Source: Aulostomus chinensis (Eukaryota > Chordata > Actinopteri > Syngnathiformes > Aulostomidae). Taken from it: a stretch of 64,000 nucleotides of DNA. The DNA is taken from positions 22,220,041 through 22,284,040 of the forward strand of contig JBBMOA010000006.1 in assembly GCA_037954235.1 (NCBI GenBank), in the 5' to 3' direction. Shown here piece by piece: positions 34,375 to 52,829 of this stretch (positions within the stretch are counted from its first letter, which is position 1; every line of letters starts with the position of its first letter). The position numbers and the translations under genes were made by a program. The notes beneath the pieces are model-generated. The model did not search any database. It worked only from the letters and a program-made list of their open reading frames with translations, and was not told the origin of the DNA.

Positions 34375-37275
34375 TGTCAAGTGAAATGTAGAGCAGGAGA
34401 GGACAGTTTCAGTTGTAGTTTCTGGGTGCGGCCCATGAAGACACTCTTCTATGTCAAAGACTCAAGGATTTTTAGTTGCCATTTGTGCACAAACCAGACC
34501 ATCCAGGCACATAGAAATTCTTGTGCAGGGCTCTCACTGAGTCATGTTAGTTAAGAATGTAAAAAAAAAAACACTTTACAAGAATAAAGAAAATCGAACA
34601 GTATAATAAATAGTTAAAATTTTTAGAAATGAAAAATTATGGATTAGAAAAAATGCAAATTATAATAACAGTATATACACCTGATACCTAGTGGGTAGCA
34701 GCAAGATTGCACATTATGGAATATGTGTTCTAGTAATGAAGAAGGTTCTGTTTAGTAGCATTCAAATCTAACTTGCCTAAGAGCCTTACTCCCAGTGTTC
34801 GTCCATTCCCAGAAGGACGGTGTCACATGGTTTGTATGTGACGGCAGAGGGCCAAAATACAAGTGAAACTTGCAAACAACTTCCGTATGAACATAGCTTT
34901 CATTCCAGGTTTTGCCTTCCCAGCACAACCTCTGTGGTGGAGACAGCTCAGACATTGTCACAGGCTTCCTGTTGATGCTAGTGATGGTTTCGGTAGTATT
35001 CATGCATGAAGAAGTTGTGAAACTGGTTGGTCCTGCTGGGCAGTGCTCACAACCAGCGTGTTTACCATATGGTGGTGAGAAAGGTTGCTGTAAGGTGAAG
35101 TAGGACAAGTATGACGATAGCCTCAGGAAAACTTTACTTGGACCTCAAGCAAGCAAAATCCTTCAGGTGAAAAAAATCCCTCCCAGGGATTAAAGGTTTA
35201 AAAAAAAAGTTATAAAACTGCAGAAATGAAAGGTTAACCAAAATCCTGTTTCACAGTTTCTTTATCTAACATAAATGTGTAAGTGACCTTAACTGTTAAC
35301 ATTTGTAGAGTTCCTCCAAGTTCCTTTTAAAAATCAGTTTTCAGGCATAGGCTACATGTATTTCTACTTTTATTTTTTTAATTTTCCTGAAAAACATAAA
35401 TGGCAACACACTGACCTGGTGTCTGGCTTCAGGTTAACAATGTATCGGGTGACCCAGAGGTGCTGGTGCGTGACGCTAATGATAAAGTTGGGGGGTCCCG
35501 GAACTATCTGGACCAGCTGGACCATAGCAAGCCTCTTTACCTGCCAGGGTAAGCCTCTATCATGCTGTATTTATTTAACATCAGATCTCTGATTTACAGG
35601 GAAAGTATCAGTCATCCATTCTCACTTTGAATATTAACATGCTCAAAGTAAAGAGATAGCACATGAACCTCAAAACTGTGAGTATTACTATTACCGGCGT
35701 TAGTATTACTATTACCGGAACATACAGTATATCTCTATGTAACTACTGACCTTCTGTGCTAATGTCATCACATGGTGTTGATAGAAAGAATATTTGTTAA
35801 GTTTAGGTGTGTGGACAGAATTCCACATGTAAGGTTAACAGCGCTCCCATGAGGCTGAAATGAGTCATTACATATGTTTTGAAGTTTTATTCTCAGCATT
35901 ACTTTATTCTTCTTAACTCCTGCTTTGGCATTTTTAGATGTCTGATAATGAACACTGCTCACTCTTTTTCCAATTCAGAATTAAATATGTTTGTCTTCAT
36001 AAGTACAGATTTTCCCGATGTTTCTATCTGGTTGCCTGACAACCTAACTAAGGAAGTAAATGGAGAGAAAGATATAGAATATGATAAAGAATAGCTTGCT
36101 TTTCATTTTTGTCTCTATTGCAAGGCTGAAATCCTAAATCACAAGATTCAGCTCAATTTAGATCTTGATGACGATCATTTGAGGGTTTATTCTTGATTAT
36201 AGCATATACAGAAAGTTATTTTGGATGGATATGATTCATGTATTAGGAGAAGTGGAAGAGTAGCTTCATTTACTAGAGAACCATTCAGAATTTGACTTTC
36301 TGCCTGAAAGCCAACGATTTGACAAAGCATTGTTTGACAGTAGTTTATTTTGGAGGCTAATTAATCTCCTAAAACATTAACTGTGACAGCAAATATATGT
36401 CTGGGAATAATGATGCGCACACAGGGAATACATTTTGGTAGTCTAATTATTGTTGATCGTACATCTCGTATGAAATTTCAAGTTGCATGTTTGTGACAGT
36501 CGAAGCTGGTTGTACTATCAGCTTCCACTCCAAAAGACCACTACATAGATGCTTAAATCTGTGACTGTATTTACAGCGACTCTGACAACAGCAGCTCTGT
36601 GGATGGCCTGAAGCCCAGACTGAGGGACTATGACACCGGTGCAGAGTCTGGAGATGACCTAGTGGAGGATGACTTCAGCGGGTAAGTACATAGATGATGT
36701 CAGTCAGATGTGAGATCAGACATAACCATGTGAGATGGTTGAGAAAGATATTGTGCTGAAAACCTCTGTGATTGTAATCGATGAATATTTCACTCAGTGC
36801 AAGTGAGAGTATCTGGTTGAAGATATTAATAGTCAAAGTTACTCGTACATGAATATGTGAAGGCAATTTCCTTCTGTTCTCCTCTGCAGTCTCTTCCCTT
36901 CCATTGTGGATGAGCAAGAGCGTCTGAACTACAAACGGGAGTTTGACCGAGATCACCAGGAGTACAAGAGATTGCAGGCTGACCTGGACAGGATAAACCA
37001 GGACCTGGTGGACCTGGACAGAGAGCTGCACCAGCACCCCCAGGGCAGCCCACAGTTCTTGGTAAGCACTATCATGCCAGGTTACAATCTGGATTAAAAA
37101 AAGGTCTACAGCTACCCCCCCCCCCCAAAAAAAAAATTTAAAAAAAATTACAAGGTTTAAGATGCCTTGTCTGAATGTTCTCTTCACACTTTTCACTGTG
37201 ATCTCTCTTATCTCAGGATGCCATGGATGAATACACTAGGCTGAAGGCTCTCAAGAAGGTAAAAATGCACATCCC

Positions 37276-37308
<33 letters not shown>

Positions 37309-37472
37309 GTGTGTGTGTGTGTGTTTTCAGAAATACAGTAGAGATTTGTGAATATGCTTTACTTTTCTTGTAGTCCCCAGAGTACCAGATCAACAAAAGA
37401 AGGAGTAAATATCTGCGGTCCAAACTGTCTCACATCAAGAGGAAGATTAGCGAATATGATCGTCGACCTTGA
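30601..37472 (+). CDS. ocln: Occludin (tight-junction MARVEL protein)
   Basis: Eight coding exons: 30601-30650, 32270-32972, 33243-33407, 35433-35548, 36577-36681, 36890-37061, 37217-37258 and 37374-37472. All are in phase and give 483 residues (human 522). The first exon supplies MPSNKQSSPPYLSSSKH, the counterpart of the human MSSRPLESPPPY start. MARVEL spans lie near 53-78, 146-168, 178-204 and 252-275. The first extracellular loop is rich in Gly, Tyr and Ser (repeated GGSYGGSY). The second carries LCAQYQ and YHYCVVEPQE with its two cysteines. The cytosolic tail has an acidic linker and the occludin/ELL coiled coil (about 380-480), which binds ZO-1 in known occludins. The head-to-tail paralogue marveld2 lies upstream. 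Confidence 0.95.
31108..31341 (-). mobile_element. tRNA-derived SINE, type B
   Basis: The tail side carries CATCCATCCATTTTCTTC and a reduced version of the shared 3' body. The right side, read on the minus strand, is a different tRNA-like head: GCCGGCATGGCTTAGAGG (A-box region) and GTTAGTTCAATCCTC (B box). A type-specific block containing AGCAATTAGGGGTTCAGTG lies between them. It lies in the ocln intron before exon 2 and is moderately decayed. Confidence 0.75.
34065..34107. repeat. (TG)n microsatellites in ocln intron
   Basis: A 43-base TG run lies here, and a second of about 32 bases at 34342-34373. Both are in the intron between ocln exons ending 33407 and starting 35433. Open frames across them are dipeptide artefacts. 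Confidence 0.95.
37279..37324. repeat. (TTG)n(TG)n array in last ocln intron
   Basis: A TTG triplet run passes into a TG run in sense orientation. It ends about 50 bases before the acceptor at 37373 of the last ocln exon. Confidence 0.9.
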
Positions 37473-38306
37473 ACATCGTTACAATCAGGAGAAGAGACTA
37501 ATCTGGGATTTCCCACCCCGTTCATCACAACCCTTTTCAGGATTTATGGACACCTCCTGCCTTAATATGACCACTGATTTAAACTGAGCTAATCAATCAC
37601 TTTCTCTGAAGAAGGGGTGAAGAATTTGTCTCTTTTCTGTGTTTTTTTTAACTGTATTCTTTGATTATTCTTCAATTTGTGTGACTTTAATGACGAACAA
37701 TTCTGAAGAATATTGTGTAGAAAATGTATTTTGTTTGCACCCTTTCCAGAAGTCAGGGTTGTAATGAGATTTATGTTTATGAAGCAGTTCTCATGCTTCT
37801 TTTATGGTTTGTAAAGACACAGTGATTTCACAAATCAGATGAGACTATGATTTGTTTTAGCATCTTAAATCACTGACCAGTCTTGTAAATTGTTGATATT
37901 TTAGGTTTTTTAGCAGTACTCAAGGTTGCTCTTTAGTATGGCGATGAAACCTCTCTCTCTCTCTCTCTCTCTCTCGCCTTGTGATTTTAGATGCTTATTT
38001 TTTTATCTTTCTCGTGGTTGATTTTAAAACAAAAAAAACAAACTATATTAAAGAGGTTATAATTTGTTCTTATATTTATGCCATAACTTTTGACTTGAAT
38101 TTTGCTTCCTATTTCCATATAATTCAAGAACAAGTAGGCAATTATTTTCCATTGATGGAAATCAGGCTTCTGTAAAAATCAGTTCAGGAAAGTGTATATT
38201 TCATTGTGCAATAGTCATAAGATTGTACTGTTTTCATTTGTGTGAGCCATGATTTGGATAAAGCATGGATGTAAACTTTCAATAAAAGACATTCAGGATT
38301 CTACGT
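37473..38306 (+). other. ocln: ocln 3' UTR
   Basis: About 0.8 kb of T-rich sequence without an exon. It includes a (CT)n run near 37950-37974 and ends just after the AATAAA at 38281. Confidence 0.6.
38281..38286 (+). terminator. ocln: Poly(A) signal of ocln
   Basis: A canonical AATAAA about 810 bases after the occludin stop codon, preceding the gtf2h2 promoter region by about 1.1 kb. Confidence 0.65.
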
Positions 38307-38309
38307 TCC

Positions 38310-39390
38310 TGTGTGAAATTCACAAGGAAAACATGAAATATAAATAATACACTTAGTATTTGTTATAGCTTTTTTATCTAAGAGGTTGAGCAAGTGGAAA
38401 GTCAAATATATGATTATCTATGTTCCTTGCTAATGATAGTATTGATTGATTATTTGGTGGTGATCTGAGTGGTGCTTCACTTTCAGAGTTGTTGCTGCAA
38501 GGAATTGTTGGATGGCATTACCTGCTTTCCTTTCAAAAAGGATGGTCTGATGTATCTTATGCTAAAGGAGCGAACATAGGACGTATTGAGTCTCCTATCC
38601 CAAGTTTTTAGAGAACTACAGCTCTTATTTTGGCAGCCACAGAGGTTCTTCCAGTTCTTGTCACTCAGAACCCTTCTTAAGCAAAACAAACCAATGTAAT
38701 AAACCCTTTAAAATGTCTGTCAGCCGAAACCCAGCTCTATTTTTGTTTTTTGTTTTTACTAAAAATATATTGTATGCTCAATATGTTATATGAAAACTGT
38801 CGTACATAGGTAAGACTATGAAATAGATGAGTGTAATGAGTAATCGGTCAACTCACAAGGATGACACAGATGCGTGTACCAGTAAATATCAGTGAAATTG
38901 ATTTTATGTGTGAAAATGCAACCAGCGAATGTAGACCTCTGTTAATAGCACACTTCTGCATTTTAATATTCAATTCCACAACTGAAAGCATCATTTATGC
39001 CCAAAAGCATCTGAAATATGCATGATTTTTTCCCCAAAGGCCCATATTTCCTGAGAATTGAAAGTTACAAAAAAAAAACAACTTACAATTTACAGGAGCA
39101 AAAATTCATGCGTCTGCTCCATGTTCTAAACCCTGCTTAGAATTTAAAGGGTTCTTCCAGTGGTGTAGTGAAACATTCCGGGCCTGTTCATCGTCTCTGT
39201 AGGCTCTGGTTGAATACTGTTCCATGTCTGGTCCTTCTGTTTGGTCCTTCAAGGGAAGAGGTTTTTGGCACCCCTGGTATAAAATAAAGTAAGCCAAAGG
39301 AATTTCGCTGGTTTTCGGCTCATACATTGCGAATGTTGAGGGATTGTTGATACAGCCCATACTTTGGATCAGTAGGTGGATAAAAAAAAA
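38310..39390. other. Intergenic gap between ocln and gtf2h2
   Basis: AT-rich sequence without a recognised exon or repeat. A 121-codon minus-strand frame at 39106-39471 contains a poly-Phe stretch from an A run and is judged spurious. Confidence 0.45.
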
Positions 39391-39394
39391 AAAA

Positions 39395-39482
39395 AAGGCC
39401 GGAACGTTGCTTACAGGAGAGTGTGTTTTCCGACGGACGATAATAGTGTTGCGCCAATCGTTGAATTGCATCGATTCTGTAG
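39395..39482 (+). promoter_or_regulatory. gtf2h2: Probable gtf2h2 promoter and 5' exon
   Basis: CpG dinucleotides cluster here (GCCGGAACG, CCGACGGACG, GCGCCAATCG). They include a CCAAT box at 39454-39458, and the stretch ends at a possible donor, TGTAG|GTGCGT, after 39482. The start-codon exon has acceptors at 40277 and 40309. No TATA box is obvious. The transcription start is inferred from composition only. Confidence 0.4.
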
Positions 39483-40311
39483 GTGCGTATGCATTTTATC
39501 TTTATATACTATGCCGTAGCGGTAGTGGTCAAATCTTATTTAATGGTTTCACGTTCCTTTCATCACTAAAAGAACCTCCGGTAAACCTTTGAAATAGCGG
39601 TAACTTATTGTTAGCTTGAAGCCATCGTCCTTTCAGGAGATATTTACTGACTATAACTTTAAAATGACACGCACTCAGTGTTGACAGTTGACAGTTAAAG
39701 AAGATAACGTTAGCTATTAGTAAGATAAATGACTGTTTATTGTAAATCTAACAGTTATTGGGCCGTCATCTCTGTTTGGACCATGAAGTTCCTTCTATCA
39801 CGGTCAATTGGCTGTGGAGCTGGTTCTTTATTGTACTTTTTATTTTTTTTTTAGTAATCAATAGTGTCTGTTGATACACAGCGAGTTCGACACACTGAAG
39901 TAATAATGGGAGAAACAGCAGTAGAACAAGCATATAAACATGTTCATGGAGAGTGGTGTGTATAATATATCTATGCGTGTGTTGTCATGAAATTGTCGTT
40001 GTTTGCTCCTTGCGAACTTTTCTCCTTTGCTACAATGATTAGATAAAAGGCTTGCTTTAACCTGAGAATATTTTCCCCCTGAATTAATACAGCGAAATTT
40101 AATGAAGAAAAAAACCCATCCCTGTTTATTGTTATTTCAGGAAAACAATCCAGATATGTATTTTTCTCACGAAAATTTATTGAGTTAGTTCTTGGTAATT
40201 TTTTTTCCTTAAGGGGATGTATTAAGCTTCTATAAATTAGTCAGCCTATCTACTAATGTGACACTGTTGTTTCCCAGTTCTCTGGATATTAGTTGCCATT
40301 TCTGTGCAGTC

Positions 40312-47313
<7,002 letters not shown>

Positions 47314-47650
47314 TGCCATCACACAGACCCTGTTCAGACCTGGTATTAAGATCTGCCCTGGGTGATGCAATCAATCTTGAACACAAGTGTGAACATAGCC
47401 AGTGTGTCCTGAGATTCGATCACTATGATGACATTCTTTTAGTTGTGTGAGTGCAAATGCATTGAAGGGCCGCCCCGTAAGCTGATTTCCTGTGTTTAAT
47501 TTGAAATACACGCTGAAAAGACATGGACGGCAACATATTGTTATATCTGAAAAGCCCATTGAGCATTATGATGGATTTATCAAAGATCTTGGGTGGTTTT
47601 GTGAAAAGGCAAATGGAAACTAATAATAAACCAGACAGATCTTCCAAAAG
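47314..47650 (+). other. gtf2h2: gtf2h2 3' UTR
   Basis: About 330 bases follow the stop codon up to just past the AATAAA at 47625. No further exon is seen. Confidence 0.5.
47625..47630 (+). terminator. gtf2h2: Candidate poly(A) signal of gtf2h2
   Basis: A canonical AATAAA 312 bases after the p44 stop codon. Confidence 0.55.
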
Positions 47651-47659
47651 AAGATGGTA

Positions 47660-49040
47660 ATTCCTAAGTTATTTAAATGTTAGTGATACTCATGGATGGA
47701 TCTGTTGGTTGATTACTCTCTATAATGTTGAATCTCGTAATGATTTATTTGTTTGCACACAGCGTGGTAAGTGAGATCTGATCACAAGTGATCCCAGAGG
47801 ACACTTGTGGTGACTCATTTTAAAGCCAAGAGCTTCCCACTTGTCATCAGATCACCCAGGATAGATCTTAATTCCAAGTCTGAACAGGGCCACATAGAGG
47901 GAACCATGATGGATCTAACAGTTCTATCACATTGCTTAGGATGTCCGTTATGTGTTTGTATATAGTTTTTACTGTTTTTGTACTGTTCTATGGCTCTAAT
48001 TGTGACATGGAATTTATATTAAAAGTTGTTTGTCTGCACGTTTTGTTTGTACCAGATGAATCTTCTGTAAAAGCAGTCTTTTTAACCTCTTTTATATGCA
48101 GGAATATAGTATGTTTAATTCTGATAACGCAGAAAGTGACAGGAGGAGAGAGGAAAAATCACACTGCCACAAGAGAAAGAGGACAAGTAGAATTTGTAAG
48201 TATGCATTCATGGATGGGAATATATGAAGATGAAGAGAAGCACCCAGTGCATTATGGGAAGTTGTGGCAATCTAGGCATACAGCAGCATAAGTGAAGGAT
48301 GGTTCTAAATCAGCCTAGGCCAGTTCTCACTATAATTTTTTTTTTAAACAGTTTTAAGTTTATTCTAATAGGATCAGCTTTTGTTACCTTCTGTTCAACG
48401 GCTCTCAGAATGTAACCAAGTCTGTATTGGACAGAAATGAGCTGCCAGGCGAGAGATAATAGTTTAACATAAATGAGCACACATCTGTATTTATTTTTGA
48501 TGATGTCCTCAACTTCTGATTGGATATTCAGCTCATCAGATCATAATATCTAACTTCTGTGATACTAGAATTGAAACCACTGATCAGTGCTTTTCCATTT
48601 CATGTACTTTGTGCGTTTTTGGAGGATTTGCAGGACTGGCTGTAAACTAAAAAGATCTTACTTATAAACTCTCTCCTCTGACAATTGAAAATACTGTTTG
48701 GCATTATCATGTAGAACATTAAAGGTGATTCAATTTAGGACAACCCACATTCATGGGAAAAAATTAATTTACCCTTCAAAATTGAGGAAATGTTTTCAAA
48801 ATTCTGTTTTCAAAAGAAACATCTCTGTGCTTTTGGATTAATTAAAAAAAATATCGTTCAAAGATCCTGAATGTACTTTGAGGACTGAGCAAATTTAAAC
48901 TTATTTTCATAATGACAAAATGACTTGATTTCTATTTGCTGTCATTTTCACATATGTCGTGTATGCTTAGGGGTGTTATTGTAAAATGTTCTATGCCATA
49001 ACATAAATTACTCGTTTTCAATAGAGAAAAAAACCCCTTC
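47660..49040. other. Intergenic gap between gtf2h2 and dhfr
   Basis: About 1.4 kb. A 119-codon plus frame at 47932-48291 has no recognisable domain or splice support and is not called a gene. No repeat family is recognised. Confidence 0.45.
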
Positions 49041-49090
49041 CGTATCAGAATGAAATACATGCGCAGTACCGATGAATGGGCACAATCGTC

Positions 49091-49098
49091 ACTTCCGG
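49091..49098 (+). promoter_or_regulatory. dhfr: ETS motif in TATA-less dhfr promoter
   Basis: ACTTCCGG, the ETS/GABP core typical of TATA-less housekeeping promoters, lies 50-57 bases upstream of the dhfr start codon. An ATGCGCAGT (NRF1-like half site) lies about 30 bases further upstream. I did not see the overlapping E2F sites known from mammalian DHFR promoters. Confidence 0.5.
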
Positions 49099-49147
49099 AG
49101 TGTGATTTTGAAAGTAAAGCGAGGATAATTTTTCCCCGAGTGTAAAG

Positions 49148-51298
49148 ATGTCACGTGTCCTGAACGCTATCGTGGCGGTGTGTCCTGACCTGGGCATCGG
49201 CAATAACGGAGACCTTCCCTGGCACCCAGTCAGACTTAAGTAAGCTGATGTGTAACGTGAGAGGCAGCGAGCTGATGCAAGCTTTACAGCCACTCCAGAA
49301 TGCAAATACTTAAACTATGTTCTCGTCTGTAAGTTACTTCGACTCGACGTTCATGCATTTAAAACATGTTTTCTGAATGGACTAAAGATTTGATCAGCGA
49401 CAATAATTTGGACTTGGCGTTACTCTTTTCTGCCTGTTGTTCGAGGGGGGACACGTGCAGCAACATACAACTGTGTGGACCCCCAGTCTGACTGACCTCT
49501 TTTGTCACCCCAGCCGGATGTGTGCATGATGAGAATTAGCTGACCACTGTGATTTGTGCAAGTTGTCAAATTTTGTCTTGGAATGATTCGTATTTTTCTC
49601 TGACAGTAATGAGTTTAAACATTTCCGAAGGATGACCTCGACTCCATCTGTGGAAGGTAACTGTCACGAGTTGCTCTGGATCAAAGCTCAACATGTCCTG
49701 ATAGAACTGGTTGTGTGAGGCTGTTTGTCCATGCATAGTCTTACTGATCATAAAACCATAGAAACTAGAGGTGTCACTAAAAGACAAGTTGCATCATGAG
49801 GGAAATACTCATAATATTATAAGTGTCCATCCATCCATCCATCCATTATCTATACCACTTATCAGTTAAGGGTCATGAAGGTGGGGGCTGGAGCCTATCC
49901 CAGCTGCCTTTTGGCAAGAGGCCCTGGACAGGTCGCCAGTCTGTCACAGGGCCATCAGAAGCAATTAGGGGCTCAGTATCTTGAGCAGGATACTTTAATA
50001 TGGTCACTGGGGGAAGTGAGGATCGAACCAGCGACCCTGTGGTTGCAAGACGGCCACTCTACCTCTTAGCCATGCCATCCCACATATTAGAGGTTTACTA
50101 TTCTTTGAAATCAATTCAGAAATGATTAGCTTTTGTTAGATGCCTGATTTCGACAGAACGTAACTGAACGTAAACACCAACTGTATTAAAATGCGTTTTG
50201 TCTGTGTATTATTGTCTCTGGTGCCTGAACATGTTTTTATTTGACTGAAATAGACAGAAACAGGAGATGACTCAGTGAAACTACCTGTTGGCTGTCAAAA
50301 TAGCGTGGCACACTTTCTGGCTCAGAGCTAAGCATTCAGAAATTAAGCTTTAGAGCAATGATGCAAACATTTGTGAATTAAAACAGTTAAAAGAAATGTT
50401 AAAACAACAACAAACTCTCTCCGACAGCAGTACACACGCCTGCAGCAGTGAAACAATACTTTGACATTTGAATTCTAGCTCTGAGGAGCATTTTGATTTG
50501 ATGATACTTGACCGCAGAGACAAACTTAACTGGATTATGGCAACAGAATAACCTCTTCAAACAGCTTAACTAGTTTCATCTGTTTTGTTGACCACAATTT
50601 CATCAGGATAATCTTACATTCAGAATTTGTTGAAGTAGAAATGTTAAAATAAAGTTTAAGCTAAAATAAAACTTGATGCTTGAATATTAAATCAGTATTT
50701 GGGCTCTAAGTAAGCCACAAGATTCATGGATGGACTGAGCACAGGCAGTTGAAGCTGAAGCACTGCAGCCACTTTGTGATATCTGATGCCATGTATGTTG
50801 CAGTAATTGCCCCTTTTAAACATTGTTTTATTTATGTTGAGATGTTATTCACATGAAATTGTAGATGCCATGGAAAGCTAGACAAATTTCAGAACCTCTG
50901 ACAATAAAGGGAAATTTGATCTTAAACATCACCTGACTGGATAAGTACTGATGAGCACTGAGTTCCTTCACTCTTGCTGCTACCCGGGTTGAACTGCAAT
51001 AACATGCTTAAACTGTCAGCTCCACTTCAAATGACCATCTATATCTTGAGTTCATACTGGTACTTGTGTGTCAGCTGGAGTGTACAGTGTGTGTGTGTGT
51101 GTGTATATCCTGCAGGGAAGCAGAATGTGGTGATCATGGGCAGGAAGACATGGTTTTCCATTCCAGAGAAGAACAGACCTTTGAATAACAGGATCAACGT
51201 GGTCCTCAGCAGGGAGCTCAAGTAAGTTTCTAGCTTCAGGAAGCTGGATTTAATTTTAAGTTTGATCTCCAGTGTAAAGAGTTAATGACACTGTGTGT

Positions 51299-51329
<31 letters not shown>

Positions 51330-52755
51330 GGCATCATCATCAAGCAGCATCAGATGTACTTTCTCCTGTCAAGTTTGAGTGAATCTGAAACTGGGCTTGT
51401 GTGTTGTAGCAGTGTTACTGTATTTGTGTTGTTTTTCTTCAGAGCCCCCCCTGAAGGAGCACACTTCCTGGCTGCAAATTTTGCCTCTGCTCTCAAGCTG
51501 GTTGACACAGAACTGTCAGAGCTGGCTGACCAGGTCTGGGTTATAGGGGGCAGCTCACTGTACAAGGTAACGCATGCTGTTGATGGCTAAAAATCATCTT
51601 TAACGATACAAACTAAGTCACTGACCTCTGTGCATGCGCGCACACACTATTCTCTTTGTAATTGTGTTTTTGTTGCTCATGGCTTCCCAGGAATTGATGG
51701 ACACCTCAGGGAGGAGAAGGCTGTTTGTCACACAAATCCTGAAGCAGTTTGAGTGTGACACATTCCTCCCTGCCATCTCCCTGGACAAATATCATCTCCT
51801 GCCAGAGTGCGATCTCCTCCTTTTCTTCTAAAGTTCATTTCTGTTGGTCATAGTAATTTTGTCATTATTTGCTGAAATGTAAGAAGATGGTGATTTCCGA
51901 TGGGTCAAGAAACAGAAGTTGTCAGAGCAGCTTCACATAGGCTCTAACTGTTTATTTACATGATTTAGACCAGGGGTCACCAACATGGTGCCCGCGGGCA
52001 TCAGGTCGCCCGCAAGGACCACATGAGTCGCCCGTGGGCCTGTTCTAAAAATAGCTCACCATTGCACCACTCACCAGTGAGCTGCATCTCATTTTTAGGG
52101 CCTGAGCCTGAAGGTACTTCATTTTGTTTTTATTTTAATCACACTTGCATTGGTGTGAATTTGAAAATGTCAGTAGGCCTGTCCCAGATTGATCTATATA
52201 TAAAATGTTTTTTTTATATATAGATTAAAAAACAAATATGTGTATATGTATATACAATATATATATGTATGTATGTGTGTGTGTCATACTGGTAGCCCTT
52301 CACATTAATTGGTACCCAAGAAGTAGCTCTCAGCTTTAAAAAGGTTGGTGACTCCTTATTTAGACTCGCACTCCTGCTCCCTCGTCTCACCCTCTTCCAA
52401 ACCAAAGATTTGCTAGCTTCCCACAACAGCACAGTTGTCAATTTTAGTAAAACTGGCCATTGGAAATCATCAAATATTTTTGGCTTTTGTGATTAGAGCC
52501 ACCAAAAGGGCTAACACAGCAATCTAGGTTTAATTCAACTGGAATTGTCCTTACATGTATAAAGCCTCATTTTGCAGCTGCTCCTCAGAAGTAAATATAA
52601 GCATGTTTAGATTTCTGAAATTGTAACTGTCCTTGTATGGAACTCACACTAAGACGTTTTTCCTCAGGTTTCCCGGAGTGCCTCAAGAGCTACAGGAGGA
52701 GAATGGGATCCAGTACAGATTTGAAGTCTATGAGAGCATTGATGAACTCTTGTGA
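49148..52755 (+). CDS. dhfr: Dihydrofolate reductase
   Basis: Six coding exons: 49148-49239, 49607-49656, 51116-51221, 51443-51566, 51691-51806 and 52668-52755, giving 191 residues (human 187). DHFR reduces dihydrofolate to tetrahydrofolate with NADPH in the cytosol, feeding thymidylate and purine synthesis. The N-terminus AIVAVCPDLGIGNNGDLPW is the family signature. The catalytic glutamate is E33 in NNEFKHF (human E30), with two extra residues just before it. IMGRKTWFSIPEKNRPL binds the cofactor region, and VIGGSSLYK is the conserved glycine pair. The exon ending 51806 uses a weak donor, GTGCGA. A hAT-type miniature element and a type B SINE occupy introns. Confidence 0.97.
49826..50082 (-). 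mobile_element. tRNA-derived SINE, type B
   Basis: A (CCATCC)n tail lies at the left edge. On the minus strand, at the right edge, the head reads GGCATGGCTAAGAGGTAGAG (A box TGGCTAAGAGG) and GCTGGTTCGATCCTC (perfect B box GGTTCGATCC). The 3' body is the reduced form shared with type A. It lies in dhfr intron 2. The flanks ATATTATAAG and ACATATTAGAG may be a decayed target-site duplication. Confidence 0.85.
50090..51080 (+). other. dhfr: dhfr intron 2, remainder
   Basis: About 1 kb of AT-rich intron with no exon or repeat recognised. It ends in a short (GT)n run (51087-51104) placed a few bases before the TGCAG acceptor at 51115. Confidence 0.5.
51292..51331. repeat. (GT)n followed by poly-G in dhfr intron 3
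   Basis: A GT run of about 21 bases passes into an uninterrupted G run of about 19 bases. It is in sense orientation, 70 bases after the exon ending 51221. G-runs of this length are replication- and sequencing-prone. Confidence 0.9.
51971..52357. mobile_element. hAT-type MITE in dhfr intron 5 with perfect 8-bp TSD
   Basis: The ends CAGGGGTCACCAAC and, inverted, AAGGAGTCACCAAC match at 12 of 14 bases. The 8-bp direct repeat ATTTAGAC flanks the element at 51963-51970 and 52358-52365, the duplication size typical of hAT transposons. No transposase frame is present, so the element is non-autonomous. A partial hairpin-repeat copy lies inside at 52097-52121. Confidence 0.9.
52097..52121 (+). repeat. 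Dispersed hairpin repeat, partial copy 3
   Basis: AGGGCCTGAGCCTGAAGGTA and the next five bases match the left arm and loop of the copies at 7567 and 16974. The right arm is missing. It is embedded in the hAT-type MITE of dhfr intron 5. Confidence 0.6.
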
Positions 52756-52823
52756 TTTTGTGAATAGACCATACTCTGTTTTTAGTCAGTTTTACACACG
52801 GAATTGTATTTAGCTTCTGTTGA

Positions 52824-52829
52824 AATAAA
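52824..52829 (+). terminator. dhfr: Poly(A) signal of dhfr
   Basis: A canonical AATAAA 69 bases after the DHFR stop codon. Confidence 0.75.

Noticed and set aside
36675..37196. 173-codon minus-strand frame
   Set aside because: It is antisense to a well-supported ocln coiled-coil exon; its openness reflects that exon's codon use.
47932..48291. 119-codon plus-strand frame between gtf2h2 and dhfr
   Set aside because: No recognisable domain, neighbouring splice signals or promoter; likely chance.
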